Assembly (NCBI GenBank): GCA_019636815.1
Contig: JAHBWT010000027.1
Coordinates: forward strand, 1-45,555
Source of the DNA: Nitrospira sp.
GTDB taxonomy: Bacteria > Nitrospirota > Nitrospiria > Nitrospirales > Nitrospiraceae
Direction of reading: 5' to 3'
DNA: 45,555 bases
The notes under the pieces were generated by a model. That model ran no database searches. It was given only the letters and a program-made list of their open reading frames with translations, and was not told the origin of the DNA. Below are positions 35,585-43,962 of this stretch, piece by piece. The first letter of the stretch is position 1, and each line of letters starts with the position of its first letter. The position numbers and the translations under genes are program-made.

Positions 35585-35795
35585 CGGCTCTTCCATCGAA
35601 TCCCTCTTGTTCCAATCGCCGCCGATGCCTGTCCGCTCACAACACCGCCCGAAGGGGTAGCACAGCTGCCAACAGCTGTGTATGGCTTGAACGTTGATCT
35701 CGCCCCTCGGGTCGCTCGACTTACCGAGGGCCGGTCGTCTATACTTCGTTCGCGTCGATTTCTATCGCCATCTCTCCGTCTAGTTCAGTTCCTCT

Positions 35796-37658
35796 GTGGA
35801 TGCTCTGACTCGACAACTCAAGGAACGATTCGGGTTTGCTGCGTTTCGGCACGGCCAGGAGGACGTCATTCGCGCCGTGTTGGCCGGCCGCGATGCCATG
35901 GCGGTCATGCCGACGGGGCAGGGGAAATCGCTCTGCTATCAATTGCCGGCGACTCTTCTCCCAGGGTTGACGCTGGTAATTTCTCCGCTCATCGCGTTGA
36001 TGCAAGATCAAGTGACGGCCATGAGGCAGCGCAAGATTGCCGCCGCGGCGTTTCACTCCGGCCTTGCCGCGCTGGAAAAGAGTCGCGTGATGCAAGATCT
36101 CCGGCAGCGGCGAGTTCAGCTGCTTTACCTGGCGCCGGAACGGATGCAGCATGAAGGGTTTCTCCGGCTGTTGCGTTCCCTCTGGGTCTCGTTGCTGGTG
36201 GTCGACGAAGCGCATTGCATTTCCCAGTGGGGCCATGATTTCAGGCCCGACTACCTCAAGATCGGCCGCCTGCGTCAGGAACTTACGAATCCTCCCTGTT
36301 TGGCCTTGACGGCCACGGCCACGACTCGCGTGCAAAGCGATATCTGCCAACGGCTCTCGCTTCGAGACCCTTTCCAGCTCGTCGCAGGTTTTCGTCGGGC
36401 TAACCTAGCCTTCTCCGTTCATCGTTGCGAGTTTCGCCAAGACAAACTGGCCACGCTGGGACGCTTAGTTCGCGAGGTGGGAAAGGGCACGATCCTGGTC
36501 TATTGCGCGACTCGCCGAGCCGTGGAGGAGGTGGCTGCATGGTTGGGGCAATCTCACGCCTCAGCTGGCTATTACCATGCCGGTCTCTCGGACGAGGAAC
36601 GCCGACTCGTGCATGACGATTTTCGGCGAGGGTCCCTGCGAATTTTAGTCGCCACGAATGCCTTCGGCATGGGCATCGATAAGTCGGATGTCCGATTGGT
36701 CGTCCATTTCGACGTGCCAGGAAGTCTCGAAGCCTACTATCAGGAGGCCGGGCGCGCTGGCCGCGACGGGCGCCGCGCCGCCTGTGCGTTGCTGTTCCAT
36801 GAACGTGATGTGGCCACGCAAGAATACTTCATCGAGCAGGCGTCAAAAGATCCCGATGGCGGTGATCGGGCTGGGCGAATGAAGACGCTGCTTCACGAAA
36901 TGCTGGGATATGTCTCGGCGTCGACGTGCCGGCAACTCGCTATTCTCGAGTACTTCAGCGACGAAGCCGAGCGGGCGTTGGGTTTCTGCGGCCTGTGTGA
37001 TCGCTGTGTCGCGCCGGTTCTGCAACCGAGCAGGACGGGTTCTCGGGAAACGGCCGTTTCCGCGCGAGAAGTTTTGGAAACCGTTTCTTGGAGTGGAGGA
37101 AGGTTCGGCCTGAATCGAATCGTCGACATCCTCCGTGGAAGTCGTTCGAAAGCGTTGCTGGCCTGCGGCGCGGAGGACTCCCCGACCTACGGAATTTGTC
37201 GTGCGCAGGCGAAACCGTCTGTCACCGCGCGTGTGAAGGGCCTCATCGATTCAGGGTATCTTCAGGTCGAAGGTACGGAGTATCCCACGCTCGAGGTCAC
37301 GCGCAAGGGACGAGAGGTTCTGCAAGGCATCAGCGAGGCGGTGTTGGAACAAGTAGAAGGCCAACAGTTCGCTGGGTCGGTGCTGAAGCCGCGTCGCTCA
37401 TCTGCCGCCCTAGAGGGTATCCCTGAGACGATGCCGCCGGATCGACAGCTGGTTGAACGGCTCAGACAACTCCGCTCTGAACTGGCCGAGGAAGAGGGTG
37501 TCGCGCCGTTCCTCATTTTCCATGACACAACGTTGAAGGCTATCGCCGTTTCCAAACCGGGGACGACCGAGGCTCTGCTAGAGGTTCCAGGCATCGGCGA
37601 GAGGAAAGCGGAACGATACGGGCGGCGAGTGTTGGCTGTGGTCAATGGAGACGAATAG
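35796..37658 (+). CDS. recQ: ATP-dependent DNA helicase RecQ
   Basis: 620 residues, starting at GTG 35796. Helicase motifs: FRHGQEDVIRAVL (Q/0 motif), PTGQGKSLCYQLP (Walker A), VVDEAHCISQWGHDFRPDY (DEAH plus the RecQ aromatic loop), ALTATATTRV (III) and QEAGRAGRDGR (VI). A zinc-binding region with CRQLAILEYF and FCGLCDRC follows, then the RQC winged helix (TARVKGLIDSGYLQVEG) and a C-terminal HRDC domain (about 545-618, ending GIGERKAERYGRRVL). RecQ unwinds branched DNA 3'-5' in recombination and fork repair. A perfect hairpin follows the stop codon. Confidence 0.95.
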   Translation: MDALTRQLKERFGFAAFRHGQEDVIRAVLAGRDAMAVMPTGQGKSLCYQLPATLLPGLTLVISPLIALMQDQVTAMRQRKIAAAAFHSGLAALEKSRVMQDLRQRRVQLLYLAPERMQHEGFLRLLRSLWVSLLVVDEAHCISQWGHDFRPDYLKIGRLRQELTNPPCLALTATATTRVQSDICQRLSLRDPFQLVAGFRRANLAFSVHRCEFRQDKLATLGRLVREVGKGTILVYCATRRAVEEVAAWLGQSHASAGYYHAGLSDEERRLVHDDFRRGSLRILVATNAFGMGIDKSDVRLVVHFDVPGSLEAYYQEAGRAGRDGRRAACALLFHERDVATQEYFIEQASKDPDGGDRAGRMKTLLHEMLGYVSASTCRQLAILEYFSDEAERALGFCGLCDRCVAPVLQPSRTGSRETAVSAREVLETVSWSGGRFGLNRIVDILRGSRSKALLACGAEDSPTYGICRAQAKPSVTARVKGLIDSGYLQVEGTEYPTLEVTRKGREVLQGISEAVLEQVEGQQFAGSVLKPRRSSAALEGIPETMPPDRQLVERLRQLRSELAEEEGVAPFLIFHDTTLKAIAVSKPGTTEALLEVPGIGERKAERYGRRVLAVVNGDE

Positions 37659-37717
37659 ACTTGTGAAAAGATGGATCGCTGTACACCTGTGACCTTGTTG
37701 GCGTGGGCATCACGTTA

Positions 37718-37754
37718 GGCCCGGTGCGGCGGTTAGGTACCGCCGCACCGGGCC
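37718..37754 (+). terminator. Perfect 16-bp hairpin after recQ
   Basis: GGCCCGGTGCGGCGGT (37718-37733) pairs fully with ACCGCCGCACCGGGCC (37739-37754) around a 5-base loop. It is followed by CTTTGCT, a weak T-run. It lies 60 bp after recQ and is likely its terminator or an mRNA-stabilising stem. Confidence 0.75.
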
Positions 37755-37772
37755 CTTTGCTACACTGCGCGC

Positions 37773-37810
37773 ATCAAGGTGTTGGATCTAGCGGCATCCA
37801 ACACCCTGAT
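37773..37810 (-). terminator. Imperfect 15-bp hairpin after the convergent lipoprotein gene
   Basis: ATCAAGGTGTTGGAT (37773-37787) pairs with ATCCAACACCCTGAT (37796-37810) with one mismatch and an 8-base loop. It begins 8 bp after the stop of the minus-strand gene ending at 37818. There is no strong T-run on the minus strand. It is probably the terminator for that gene. Confidence 0.5.
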
Positions 37811-37817
37811 CACAGGA

Positions 37818-39788
37818 TCATGACTCGGGGCACGTGCTCACTGGTGTCCCAATCGGATTCCGCTGCTCCTCCGAGAGCTCATCGCAGAATGCTTTCGGCA
37901 GCTTCTGCACCCACCCATTATAGACATTGGGAACAGGCAACAGGCCCTGTCCGCCCATGCCGGCGTTTGCCGCGATAGGATCATCGCTCGGTGCCGCGCC
38001 GTCCGCCAGCACAACCCAACCGGCAATCTCCGCATCATCGGCGTTGCCGTCACCGTTTGGATCGTAATCCAGGACGATCAAACGATTGGAAAACTTGCTG
38101 GTGACATAGGCGTAGTACCCGCCACCCTTCTTGGCCCCGAAGTTCACACCATGACAGCCGGGATCACAAGCTACCATATTGACCAGCGTGTCGGTCTTGG
38201 CATCAATGATTGTGATCGTTCCGGTCAAGGTGTTCCCCGTAATGATAAATTTCCCATCTGGGCTCACCGGAGTCTGGATCGGCAGGCCACCGATGGGTCC
38301 GCCGGTAGGCCCCGTAAGTGGATTATAGTTTTGGAGCAAATTGATGTCCTTGATCTTATCCCCGGTTGCCATATCGATCACGGAAATACTGTGGCCCAGG
38401 TAGTTGGACACATAGTACTTTGTCGAGTCTGGGTTGATTCCTGCCGCGATCGGCAAGGTGCCGGTGGCAGGTTTCGATTTGATCTTGTCAGTGATGAAAT
38501 CCCAGAATGTGGAGTCATTCGTATTGGAGTTGGGGGTCACCATTGTCTCGCCATCGTGGCCCATCCAATGGGCGTGCGGCTGTGCCTGCTTGTCCCCTGG
38601 GTTTTGCACCAGAATATTGCGGTTGATGCTCAGGGTCCCATCAGCGGCCTTGTTTAGTTCGACGACCGAATTTCCACCATTCAGTCCCACGTGTACCTGC
38701 TCGTTATTGACTCTGGTCATCACGTGGGCTGGATCCTCGCCGAGCACGATCTCCTGCAGGAGTGCGCCGTCCTCGCGATTATGGACATAGAGGCTACGAC
38801 CATGCCACTCGGTGTTATAGATCTGCTTCTGATCGTGGCTGGCCCACAGGTTGTGGGCGTTATTCATCTTCTGGGCAGGCAAAGCGATCTTGCGCGTGAC
38901 CTTCCATGTCGCGGCATCGACCACCGTCACTGTGCTGGGATAAGCCTCTCCTTTTGTCGCGCTCACCTCATACTGTGTGTCCACCCATACTTCGCCGATT
39001 CCTTCGGTGGCTGGATTCTGAACGGCTGGGATGAGCTCGCCATCAAATGCACCTTGAAGTGCTGCATTGAGGTCTGGAACGACTGCGCCGCCAGTGACGC
39101 GAACGGGTACTGGAGGATAGGTCGGCTTATATGCTTCTCCATCCTTGGTATAGTCTTTCCAGTTTGTTGGGTTGGTGACCACGAAGAACGCACGCAACAG
39201 CCTGAGCCCAAGGTCTGAATTGCTGGGGAAGGCATTAGTGGCAGTTGCCGGTTGACGAACATCATCCGTATGAGTCACGCCAAAGAGATGGAGGTTCTCA
39301 CCGATATCAAGCCCCTCGGTGTCCGAATCATCGACGATCACACCGGCCAACATATAGGGGTGCAGCTTGCACACGAACACATGGAGACCCGGAGTGTTCA
39401 AGGTCACTTCATGGTCGTCTTTGTTCGCTTTGTCCTGATCGATACGTTCCACCTCAGTCGCATCGGCCGGCCAAATCAGGCTCGTGACGGTATGGAAACT
39501 CTCCACACGGGACGGACCATTCGCCCCATTCGGGCCATGTATCGACTTGGTTTGAAGAAATGCCACCTTGTCGCCAGGCTTGACGATAGCTAGCGAACGG
39601 GTACCGGCAACTGGAGCGCCGGTATCGAACCACCGACCCGCTTCGTCCGTCACGTCAAACGTGACGGACGAAGCGGGGATGGGCGATGATACAGGACCAG
39701 CACTGGCCGGCACGGGATCGTCGCTCGAACAACCGGCTACTCCAGCCGCGAGGCACAGAGCAGCCCCGAAACTAAGATACCTCTTCAT
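37818..39788 (-). CDS. Lipoprotein with predicted cupredoxin domain and YVTN-type beta-propeller
   Basis: 656 residues from ATG 39788, with AAGGAGA upstream; the frame is open to 39836 but unsupported there. A signal and lipobox (LAAGVAGC, Cys20) are followed by a domain of about 130 residues. This has ESFHTVTSLIWP and VFVCKLHPYMLAGVIV, a His ... Cys-x2-His-x2-Met pattern expected for a type-1-like copper site. From about 230 on, repeated blades (TVTVVDAATWKVTRKI, HSISVIDMATGDKIKDI, TITIIDAKTDTLVNMV) form a YVTN-like propeller, with CDPGCHGVNFG in a late blade. It is presumably an extracytoplasmic surface protein, possibly redox-active or metal-binding. The role is inferred; no characterised homologue is recalled. 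Confidence 0.75.
   Translation of the reverse strand: MKRYLSFGAALCLAAGVAGCSSDDPVPASAGPVSSPIPASSVTFDVTDEAGRWFDTGAPVAGTRSLAIVKPGDKVAFLQTKSIHGPNGANGPSRVESFHTVTSLIWPADATEVERIDQDKANKDDHEVTLNTPGLHVFVCKLHPYMLAGVIVDDSDTEGLDIGENLHLFGVTHTDDVRQPATATNAFPSNSDLGLRLLRAFFVVTNPTNWKDYTKDGEAYKPTYPPVPVRVTGGAVVPDLNAALQGAFDGELIPAVQNPATEGIGEVWVDTQYEVSATKGEAYPSTVTVVDAATWKVTRKIALPAQKMNNAHNLWASHDQKQIYNTEWHGRSLYVHNREDGALLQEIVLGEDPAHVMTRVNNEQVHVGLNGGNSVVELNKAADGTLSINRNILVQNPGDKQAQPHAHWMGHDGETMVTPNSNTNDSTFWDFITDKIKSKPATGTLPIAAGINPDSTKYYVSNYLGHSISVIDMATGDKIKDINLLQNYNPLTGPTGGPIGGLPIQTPVSPDGKFIITGNTLTGTITIIDAKTDTLVNMVACDPGCHGVNFGAKKGGGYYAYVTSKFSNRLIVLDYDPNGDGNADDAEIAGWVVLADGAAPSDDPIAANAGMGGQGLLPVPNVYNGWVQKLPKAFCDELSEEQRNPIGTPVSTCPES
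39637..39677. repeat. Perfect 19-bp inverted repeat with 3-bp loop inside a coding sequence
   Basis: Left arm 39637-39655 (begins CCCGCTTCGTCCG), loop CAA 39656-39658, right arm 39659-39677 (ends GGACGAAGCGGG). All 19 pairs match. It lies about 110 bp into the lipoprotein gene, just after the signal peptide, and encodes PASSVTFDVTDEAG. Such a long perfect stem is unusual in coding DNA and would form a strong hairpin in the mRNA. Confidence 0.9.
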
Positions 39789-39836
39789 CGAAGTCTCCTT
39801 TTTGTGATGAAAGAATGAAACCAGAAACCGCACCAC

Positions 39837-40231
39837 TACACCTCTCTATCTGAATTAGTTAGACTCACGGGGCGAGAAGGAATTTTCTCAAGGTGCCGAG
39901 CCGCTAGGGAGCCGCGATATTAATGCCATCAATTGACACCTGTCAACTTAATATACTTAGGTATAAAAACAGTATCGCTAGCATTTTTTACGACTCCCCT
40001 GCACGGTCTGGTACTCAAACGCTTCGTCATGGTGAGCAAACCTCGTGCCCGTATTACAATTGCTCACCCCTGAAAGTTTCTTCCAAGAATAACAGTCTCT
40101 TCTGCATTCATAGTGCGCGATCTCTTTTTCCGTTGTATCGAATTGGATTCAGTAACTGAATCGAATCTGATACGATGAGAATTGAGTGGCAAGTGGGTGG
40201 TTGTTGTCTTCTCTGGCGCTTAGAGGAGGTT
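39837..40231. other. Gene-poor A/T-rich gap
   Basis: About 395 bp, richer in A/T than its surroundings. It should hold the promoter of the minus-strand cupredoxin/propeller lipoprotein. Two open frames on the plus strand lack ribosome-binding sites and look random. No RNA gene was recognised. Confidence 0.4.
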
Positions 40232-40369
40232 ATGTATCAGCACGGATGGTACGAGGACGCTGGGAGATCGATCATCCTGGTCGATGTTCGGATAGAGTGC
40301 AAAGGTTGTAGGAGTCTTGGCGTGACCGCATCACAGGGGAGTAAAGCCAGGCTCTCGCTTGCATTTTAG
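40232..40369 (+). CDS. Possible 45-aa CxxC miniprotein
   Basis: ATG 40232 follows an excellent Shine-Dalgarno sequence (AGAGGAGG at 40222-40229). It encodes 45 residues with one CxxC (RIECKGCRSLG) after a charged N-terminus (YQHGWYEDAGRSIIL). I recognise no family, and coding quality cannot be judged at this length. It is convergent with the zinc-ribbon gene that follows. Confidence 0.35.
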   Translation: MYQHGWYEDAGRSIILVDVRIECKGCRSLGVTASQGSKARLSLAF

Positions 40370-40402
40370 GACGAAAGAGGCGGTATCTTACTTCGTTCGC
40401 CG

Positions 40403-40624
40403 CTACGCCGCCTGGGCCGGTGTCGCTGACCGTTTTGCCAACCGTGACGTGAGCCGCTTGGCTCTCTGAGCACGCCGGGTCTCGCGGTGATAGTGGATCG
40501 CTGGGTCTACGATATTGCCGCAGGCCAGACATCGCAGAGCCTGCATCCACATCGGCAGGTAACTTTCCTTCATATCCAGCAAATGATCGACGACCATCAG
40601 ACCGCTGCATTTCGTACATTTCAT
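40403..40624 (-). CDS. Small zinc-ribbon protein
   Basis: 73 residues from ATG 40624, with AAGGAGGG upstream. Two CxxC pairs (Cys3/Cys6 and Cys32/Cys35) enclose a short insert (VVDHLLDMKESYLPMWMQAL), forming a treble-clef or rubredoxin-like zinc ribbon. The C-terminal 30 residues are basic (RETRRAQRAKRLTSRLAK), which suggests nucleic-acid or ribosome contact, but this is inference. Function unknown. Confidence 0.75.
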   Translation of the reverse strand: MKCTKCSGLMVVDHLLDMKESYLPMWMQALRCLACGNIVDPAIHYHRETRRAQRAKRLTSRLAKRSATPAQAA

Positions 40625-40949
40625 TGGAGTCCCTCCTTGGTATTCAGTCGAGCAGTTCTGCTCGCCTTCGTAGATTTACTGGTTCCCATACGCAATGATG
40701 ATGCCACGGGGGACGCTGTTCCAATGCGTCACTGATTACGCTTGAGAGAAGTGCGACTTGGGATGCTTCCTGAGGTCCGATCGTTGGCTACGGCCGCATG
40801 GATTCACCGCTGGACGTATCTCAAGTGATACGCCAAAGAGACAAAATGATACAATGCCCGGAATCGCCATACGAGGGAAAATGAGTTTGAGAAGAACAGG
40901 TAAACCTATGCCTAGCGATGATGCACAGTGGGAATGCAGTTAGCCATCG
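40625..40949. other. Intergenic region upstream of the DUF2868 gene
   Basis: 325 bp. It contains a possible -10 (TACAAT within ATGATACAATG, about 40846-40856) but no matching -35. An 11-codon frame, ATG to TAG, ends at 40943 six bases before the DUF2868 start and could be a leader peptide, though nothing else supports that. No RNA gene was seen. Confidence 0.3.
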
Positions 40950-42446
40950 ATGACGCTTACCCAGCTTGCCAAGGTGCTCCTGGTTCAGGCCTGTGAGGAA
41001 CATGATTCCGACCACAAGTTTATCTTGCGGTACGAACGGGAGCCGCCCCGCCATGGAAACGATCCGCGAGAACGAGAAGCCGCGGAAGATCCCGCGCATG
41101 CCGGAGAAGCGTGGGTCATCGAGCGAGCCGACCAGATCTCCAGTCGACTGACACAGAAACATCCTGCGCTCACCTCGGCGTTCGCCGTACTACGCATCAA
41201 GATGCCGCTCACGCTGCTCATCGGCTGTGCCGTGGTGGGGGGATTTCTCGCCGATCCTATTGGGCCTGCGGGTCACATTAACCTCCTTAATTTTCCTCTC
41301 CTGACACTCCTCCTTTGGAATGCGGTCGCCTATGTCGGGTTGCTCTACAACATGATCCTCCCTCGATCGGCACGCGATCGGTCGCAGCCGGGCTTGCCGG
41401 GTCTGGTGGAATGGCTCTGGGGACTTGGCGTGAAGGGACGGCTCAACAGACTTCGGTCTGACCGTACACAGAGTCTCGACGAAGCCCAATGGATCGCCGC
41501 ATCGCTTGCCTCCTACACGGGGCGCTTGCTTCACAATGTTCGAGATCTGTTGATCACCCATGCCCGTAGCTTGCTTCATGTGGCTGCGGCCGCGTTGGCG
41601 ATCGGGGTGATAGCCGGGCTCTATCTGCGCGGCTTCAGTTTTCTGTACAAGGCGGGATGGGACAGCACGTTCATGGAGGCTGAGGGAGTCCACACCTTTC
41701 TCTCTATCCTGTTCGCTCCGGCGAGCTGGCTCCTGGGAACTCCGATCCCTGGCGTGGAAGCCGTCGCCGATCTTCGCGGCACGGCCAAGGCCAGTGCGGC
41801 GATCTGGATTCATTTCTGGGCGGTGACGACGGTGTTGTTCATTATCCTGCCTCGAACGGTGCTTGCTGCAGAGGCATGGATGCGCAAGACCCGCATGGCC
41901 GATGCGATGCGCCTGCCGAGCGACGAACCGTACTTTCGGCGTCTGTTGAATCCCCACCGAGGAAAGGGACTGTTGGTGGAGGTGCTGGCCTATAGTCATC
42001 GTGTGAAGGAGGCGGACGATCGGCTCATGGCGTTTCTCAGCGACGCCTTCGGCACTCTGGCGGACATTCATGTCGGGAATTCGGTTCAATATGGCGAACG
42101 CCCTCCACACGTTCCGGTCGACTCCGATCGAGATCTGTGCGCCGTCGCGCTGTTCAACGTGGCCCAGGCTCCTGAGGAGACACACAGCGAATTCTTGGAG
42201 GAGTTGAAAGCGACGATCCAAGGGAGAGGACGACCGAATATGCTGCTGGTCCTCTTGGATTGCGGAGCCTATGCGCAAATCAACCACGAGAAGCGCCTGA
42301 GGGAACGGTGTCAGGCTTGGACTACATTGGTGAAAGAGTGCGGCCTTCAAGCCCTGACATACCAAGATCCTTCCCGACCGCTGGATGAGGAGCTCCAATC
42401 TTTGCCCGACTGTTTGTGGCCGGGCGATTTTCGGGGGACACGGTGA
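40950..42446 (+). CDS. DUF2868 membrane protein
   Basis: 498 residues. An N-terminal soluble part (MTLTQLAKVLLVQACEEHDS, YEREPPRHGN) precedes membrane segments at about 90-108, 114-138, 206-228 and 283-305. A C-terminal cytosolic domain of about 190 residues contains SHRVKEADDRLMAFLSDAFG and a segment MLLVLLDCGAYAQ. I recall this as DUF2868, a family usually encoded next to a DUF3482 GTPase, as here. The gene ends in a GTGA overlap with the next start. The pair probably works as one membrane complex. Its biological role is not established. Confidence 0.8.
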   Translation: MTLTQLAKVLLVQACEEHDSDHKFILRYEREPPRHGNDPREREAAEDPAHAGEAWVIERADQISSRLTQKHPALTSAFAVLRIKMPLTLLIGCAVVGGFLADPIGPAGHINLLNFPLLTLLLWNAVAYVGLLYNMILPRSARDRSQPGLPGLVEWLWGLGVKGRLNRLRSDRTQSLDEAQWIAASLASYTGRLLHNVRDLLITHARSLLHVAAAALAIGVIAGLYLRGFSFLYKAGWDSTFMEAEGVHTFLSILFAPASWLLGTPIPGVEAVADLRGTAKASAAIWIHFWAVTTVLFIILPRTVLAAEAWMRKTRMADAMRLPSDEPYFRRLLNPHRGKGLLVEVLAYSHRVKEADDRLMAFLSDAFGTLADIHVGNSVQYGERPPHVPVDSDRDLCAVALFNVAQAPEETHSEFLEELKATIQGRGRPNMLLVLLDCGAYAQINHEKRLRERCQAWTTLVKECGLQALTYQDPSRPLDEELQSLPDCLWPGDFRGTR

Positions 42447-43939
42447 GCGCCAAGAAATCTCAGATCGCCCTCTCTTTGATTTCCCATACGAATATCGGGA
42501 AGACCACTCTGGCCAGAACGCTGCTTCGAAAAGACGTCGGTCTTGTCGCCGATCGAGCCCACGTGACCCTCGAAAATCAAAAGTACACGGTGCTGGAAAC
42601 GGAAGCGGGGGAGTCCCTGCAACTCTGGGACACCCCCGGTTTTCCCAACTGCCAGAAGATCCTCTCGCGGGTACAGGGGGCCAAGAACCCGATCCTTCGG
42701 ATCTTGACGGACGTGTGGGACCGATTTCGTGATCGGCCGTCCTGGTGTGCCCAGCAGGCTGTGTTGAACGTCCGGCAAGAAGCGGACGTCGTGCTCTATC
42801 TGGTGAATGCGACCGAAGAACCGACCATGGCCGGGTACATCGCTCCGGAGCTGCAACTCCTCGAATGGATCGGAAAACCTGTCATCGTCCTCTTGAACCA
42901 AACCGGCCCGCCCAAGGACCGTCACGAACAGCAGCGTCTTGAACAGCCATGGAAGGACTACTTCGTTCCCTATGGCTTCGTCAGGGGAGTGTACAGCCTT
43001 GATGCGTTCAGTCGCTGTTGGGTCCAGGAAGGTATTCTCTTCGAATCCATTCAATTGCTCCTCTCTCCGGACGACCGCCAACTCATGACCCGGCTGTTTT
43101 CCGCCTGGCAGAAGGCCAATCTCACCTTGTTCCATTCGGCCATGGAGCAGTGGGCCATATTGGCGGCGCGAGCCGCGAGCGCTGGGGTGATGACCAAGGG
43201 TGATGGTTCGCCGATGGACGCGCAGAAACAACAGGCCGTCGATGTGCTCTTGAGGAATTTGGTGAACGAGGTCGGCGCGACGACCAGAACGGTCATTGCG
43301 CTGCACGGCCTGGAAGGGGATGCGATCGGCGTGATCCAGGCCAGAATGGAACACGTTGAAGTCCAACGAGGCGCGCAGGGTCTGGATGAAGCGACCCTCA
43401 GCGGTACCGCGATCGGCGGGATCGGCGGAGCCTTGACCAGTGGAGCCTATGCCGGACTCCATTTGGATGCGGCGACGGGTGGAGTCAGCATGGGTCTGTT
43501 CACAGTCGCTGGGGCGGTGGTCGGAGGCGTCCTCGGCTTTCTCGGGGGAGAGGCGTGGGCGGAGCGGAAGGTCAGTCACACCCAGACCCCGGTCACGTGG
43601 TCGGATGACTATCTGGACTTGCTGGTCCAAGACGTCATCATCCGGTATCTGGCTATCGCCCATTTCGGTCGAGGACAGGGACAGTACATGGCGGATCCAG
43701 AAAATCCCACGTTCTGGGTCGAGAAGGTGAAGAGCTCGGTATCCAAACACCGCGCCACTCTGCACCAACAATGGACACGTCTGCGCGGGCAAGGTCCCGT
43801 TCCCCAAGCAGAGGAGAATCCGAAGCAAGTCACAGCGCTGCTGACCTCCATCACGCTTGAATTGCTCTGGAGCACCTATCCCGCCTCCAAACAGTTCCTG
43901 GACCGCCCTGACGCTTGCTCTCGGTTGACAGGCCTTTGA
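42443..43939 (+). CDS. DUF3482-domain GTPase
   Basis: 498 residues from GTG 42443, overlapping the upstream stop; the frame is open to 42416. The G domain has ISHTNIGKTTLARTL (P-loop with Ser in place of the first Gly), a possible switch RAHVT, LWDTPGF (DxPG) and VLLNQTG in the NKxD position, so base specificity may be altered. A helical middle part follows. A glycine-rich hydrophobic stretch (GTAIGGIGGALTSGAYAG ... AGAVVGGVLGFLGG) probably inserts in or touches the membrane. The C-terminus is the DUF3482 region. It is translationally coupled to the DUF2868 gene. Family function is unknown. Confidence 0.8.
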   Translation: MSAKKSQIALSLISHTNIGKTTLARTLLRKDVGLVADRAHVTLENQKYTVLETEAGESLQLWDTPGFPNCQKILSRVQGAKNPILRILTDVWDRFRDRPSWCAQQAVLNVRQEADVVLYLVNATEEPTMAGYIAPELQLLEWIGKPVIVLLNQTGPPKDRHEQQRLEQPWKDYFVPYGFVRGVYSLDAFSRCWVQEGILFESIQLLLSPDDRQLMTRLFSAWQKANLTLFHSAMEQWAILAARAASAGVMTKGDGSPMDAQKQQAVDVLLRNLVNEVGATTRTVIALHGLEGDAIGVIQARMEHVEVQRGAQGLDEATLSGTAIGGIGGALTSGAYAGLHLDAATGGVSMGLFTVAGAVVGGVLGFLGGEAWAERKVSHTQTPVTWSDDYLDLLVQDVIIRYLAIAHFGRGQGQYMADPENPTFWVEKVKSSVSKHRATLHQQWTRLRGQGPVPQAEENPKQVTALLTSITLELLWSTYPASKQFLDRPDACSRLTGL

Positions 43940-43962
43940 TCCACACGCGAGAATCAAATTCT

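Noticed and set aside
41190-42398. 402-codon minus-strand open frame
   Set aside because: Antisense of the DUF2868 gene; Arg/Gln/His-rich with no motif.
42347-43957. 536-codon minus-strand open frame
   Set aside because: Antisense shadow of the GTPase gene, which has real G-domain motifs and coupling to its neighbour.
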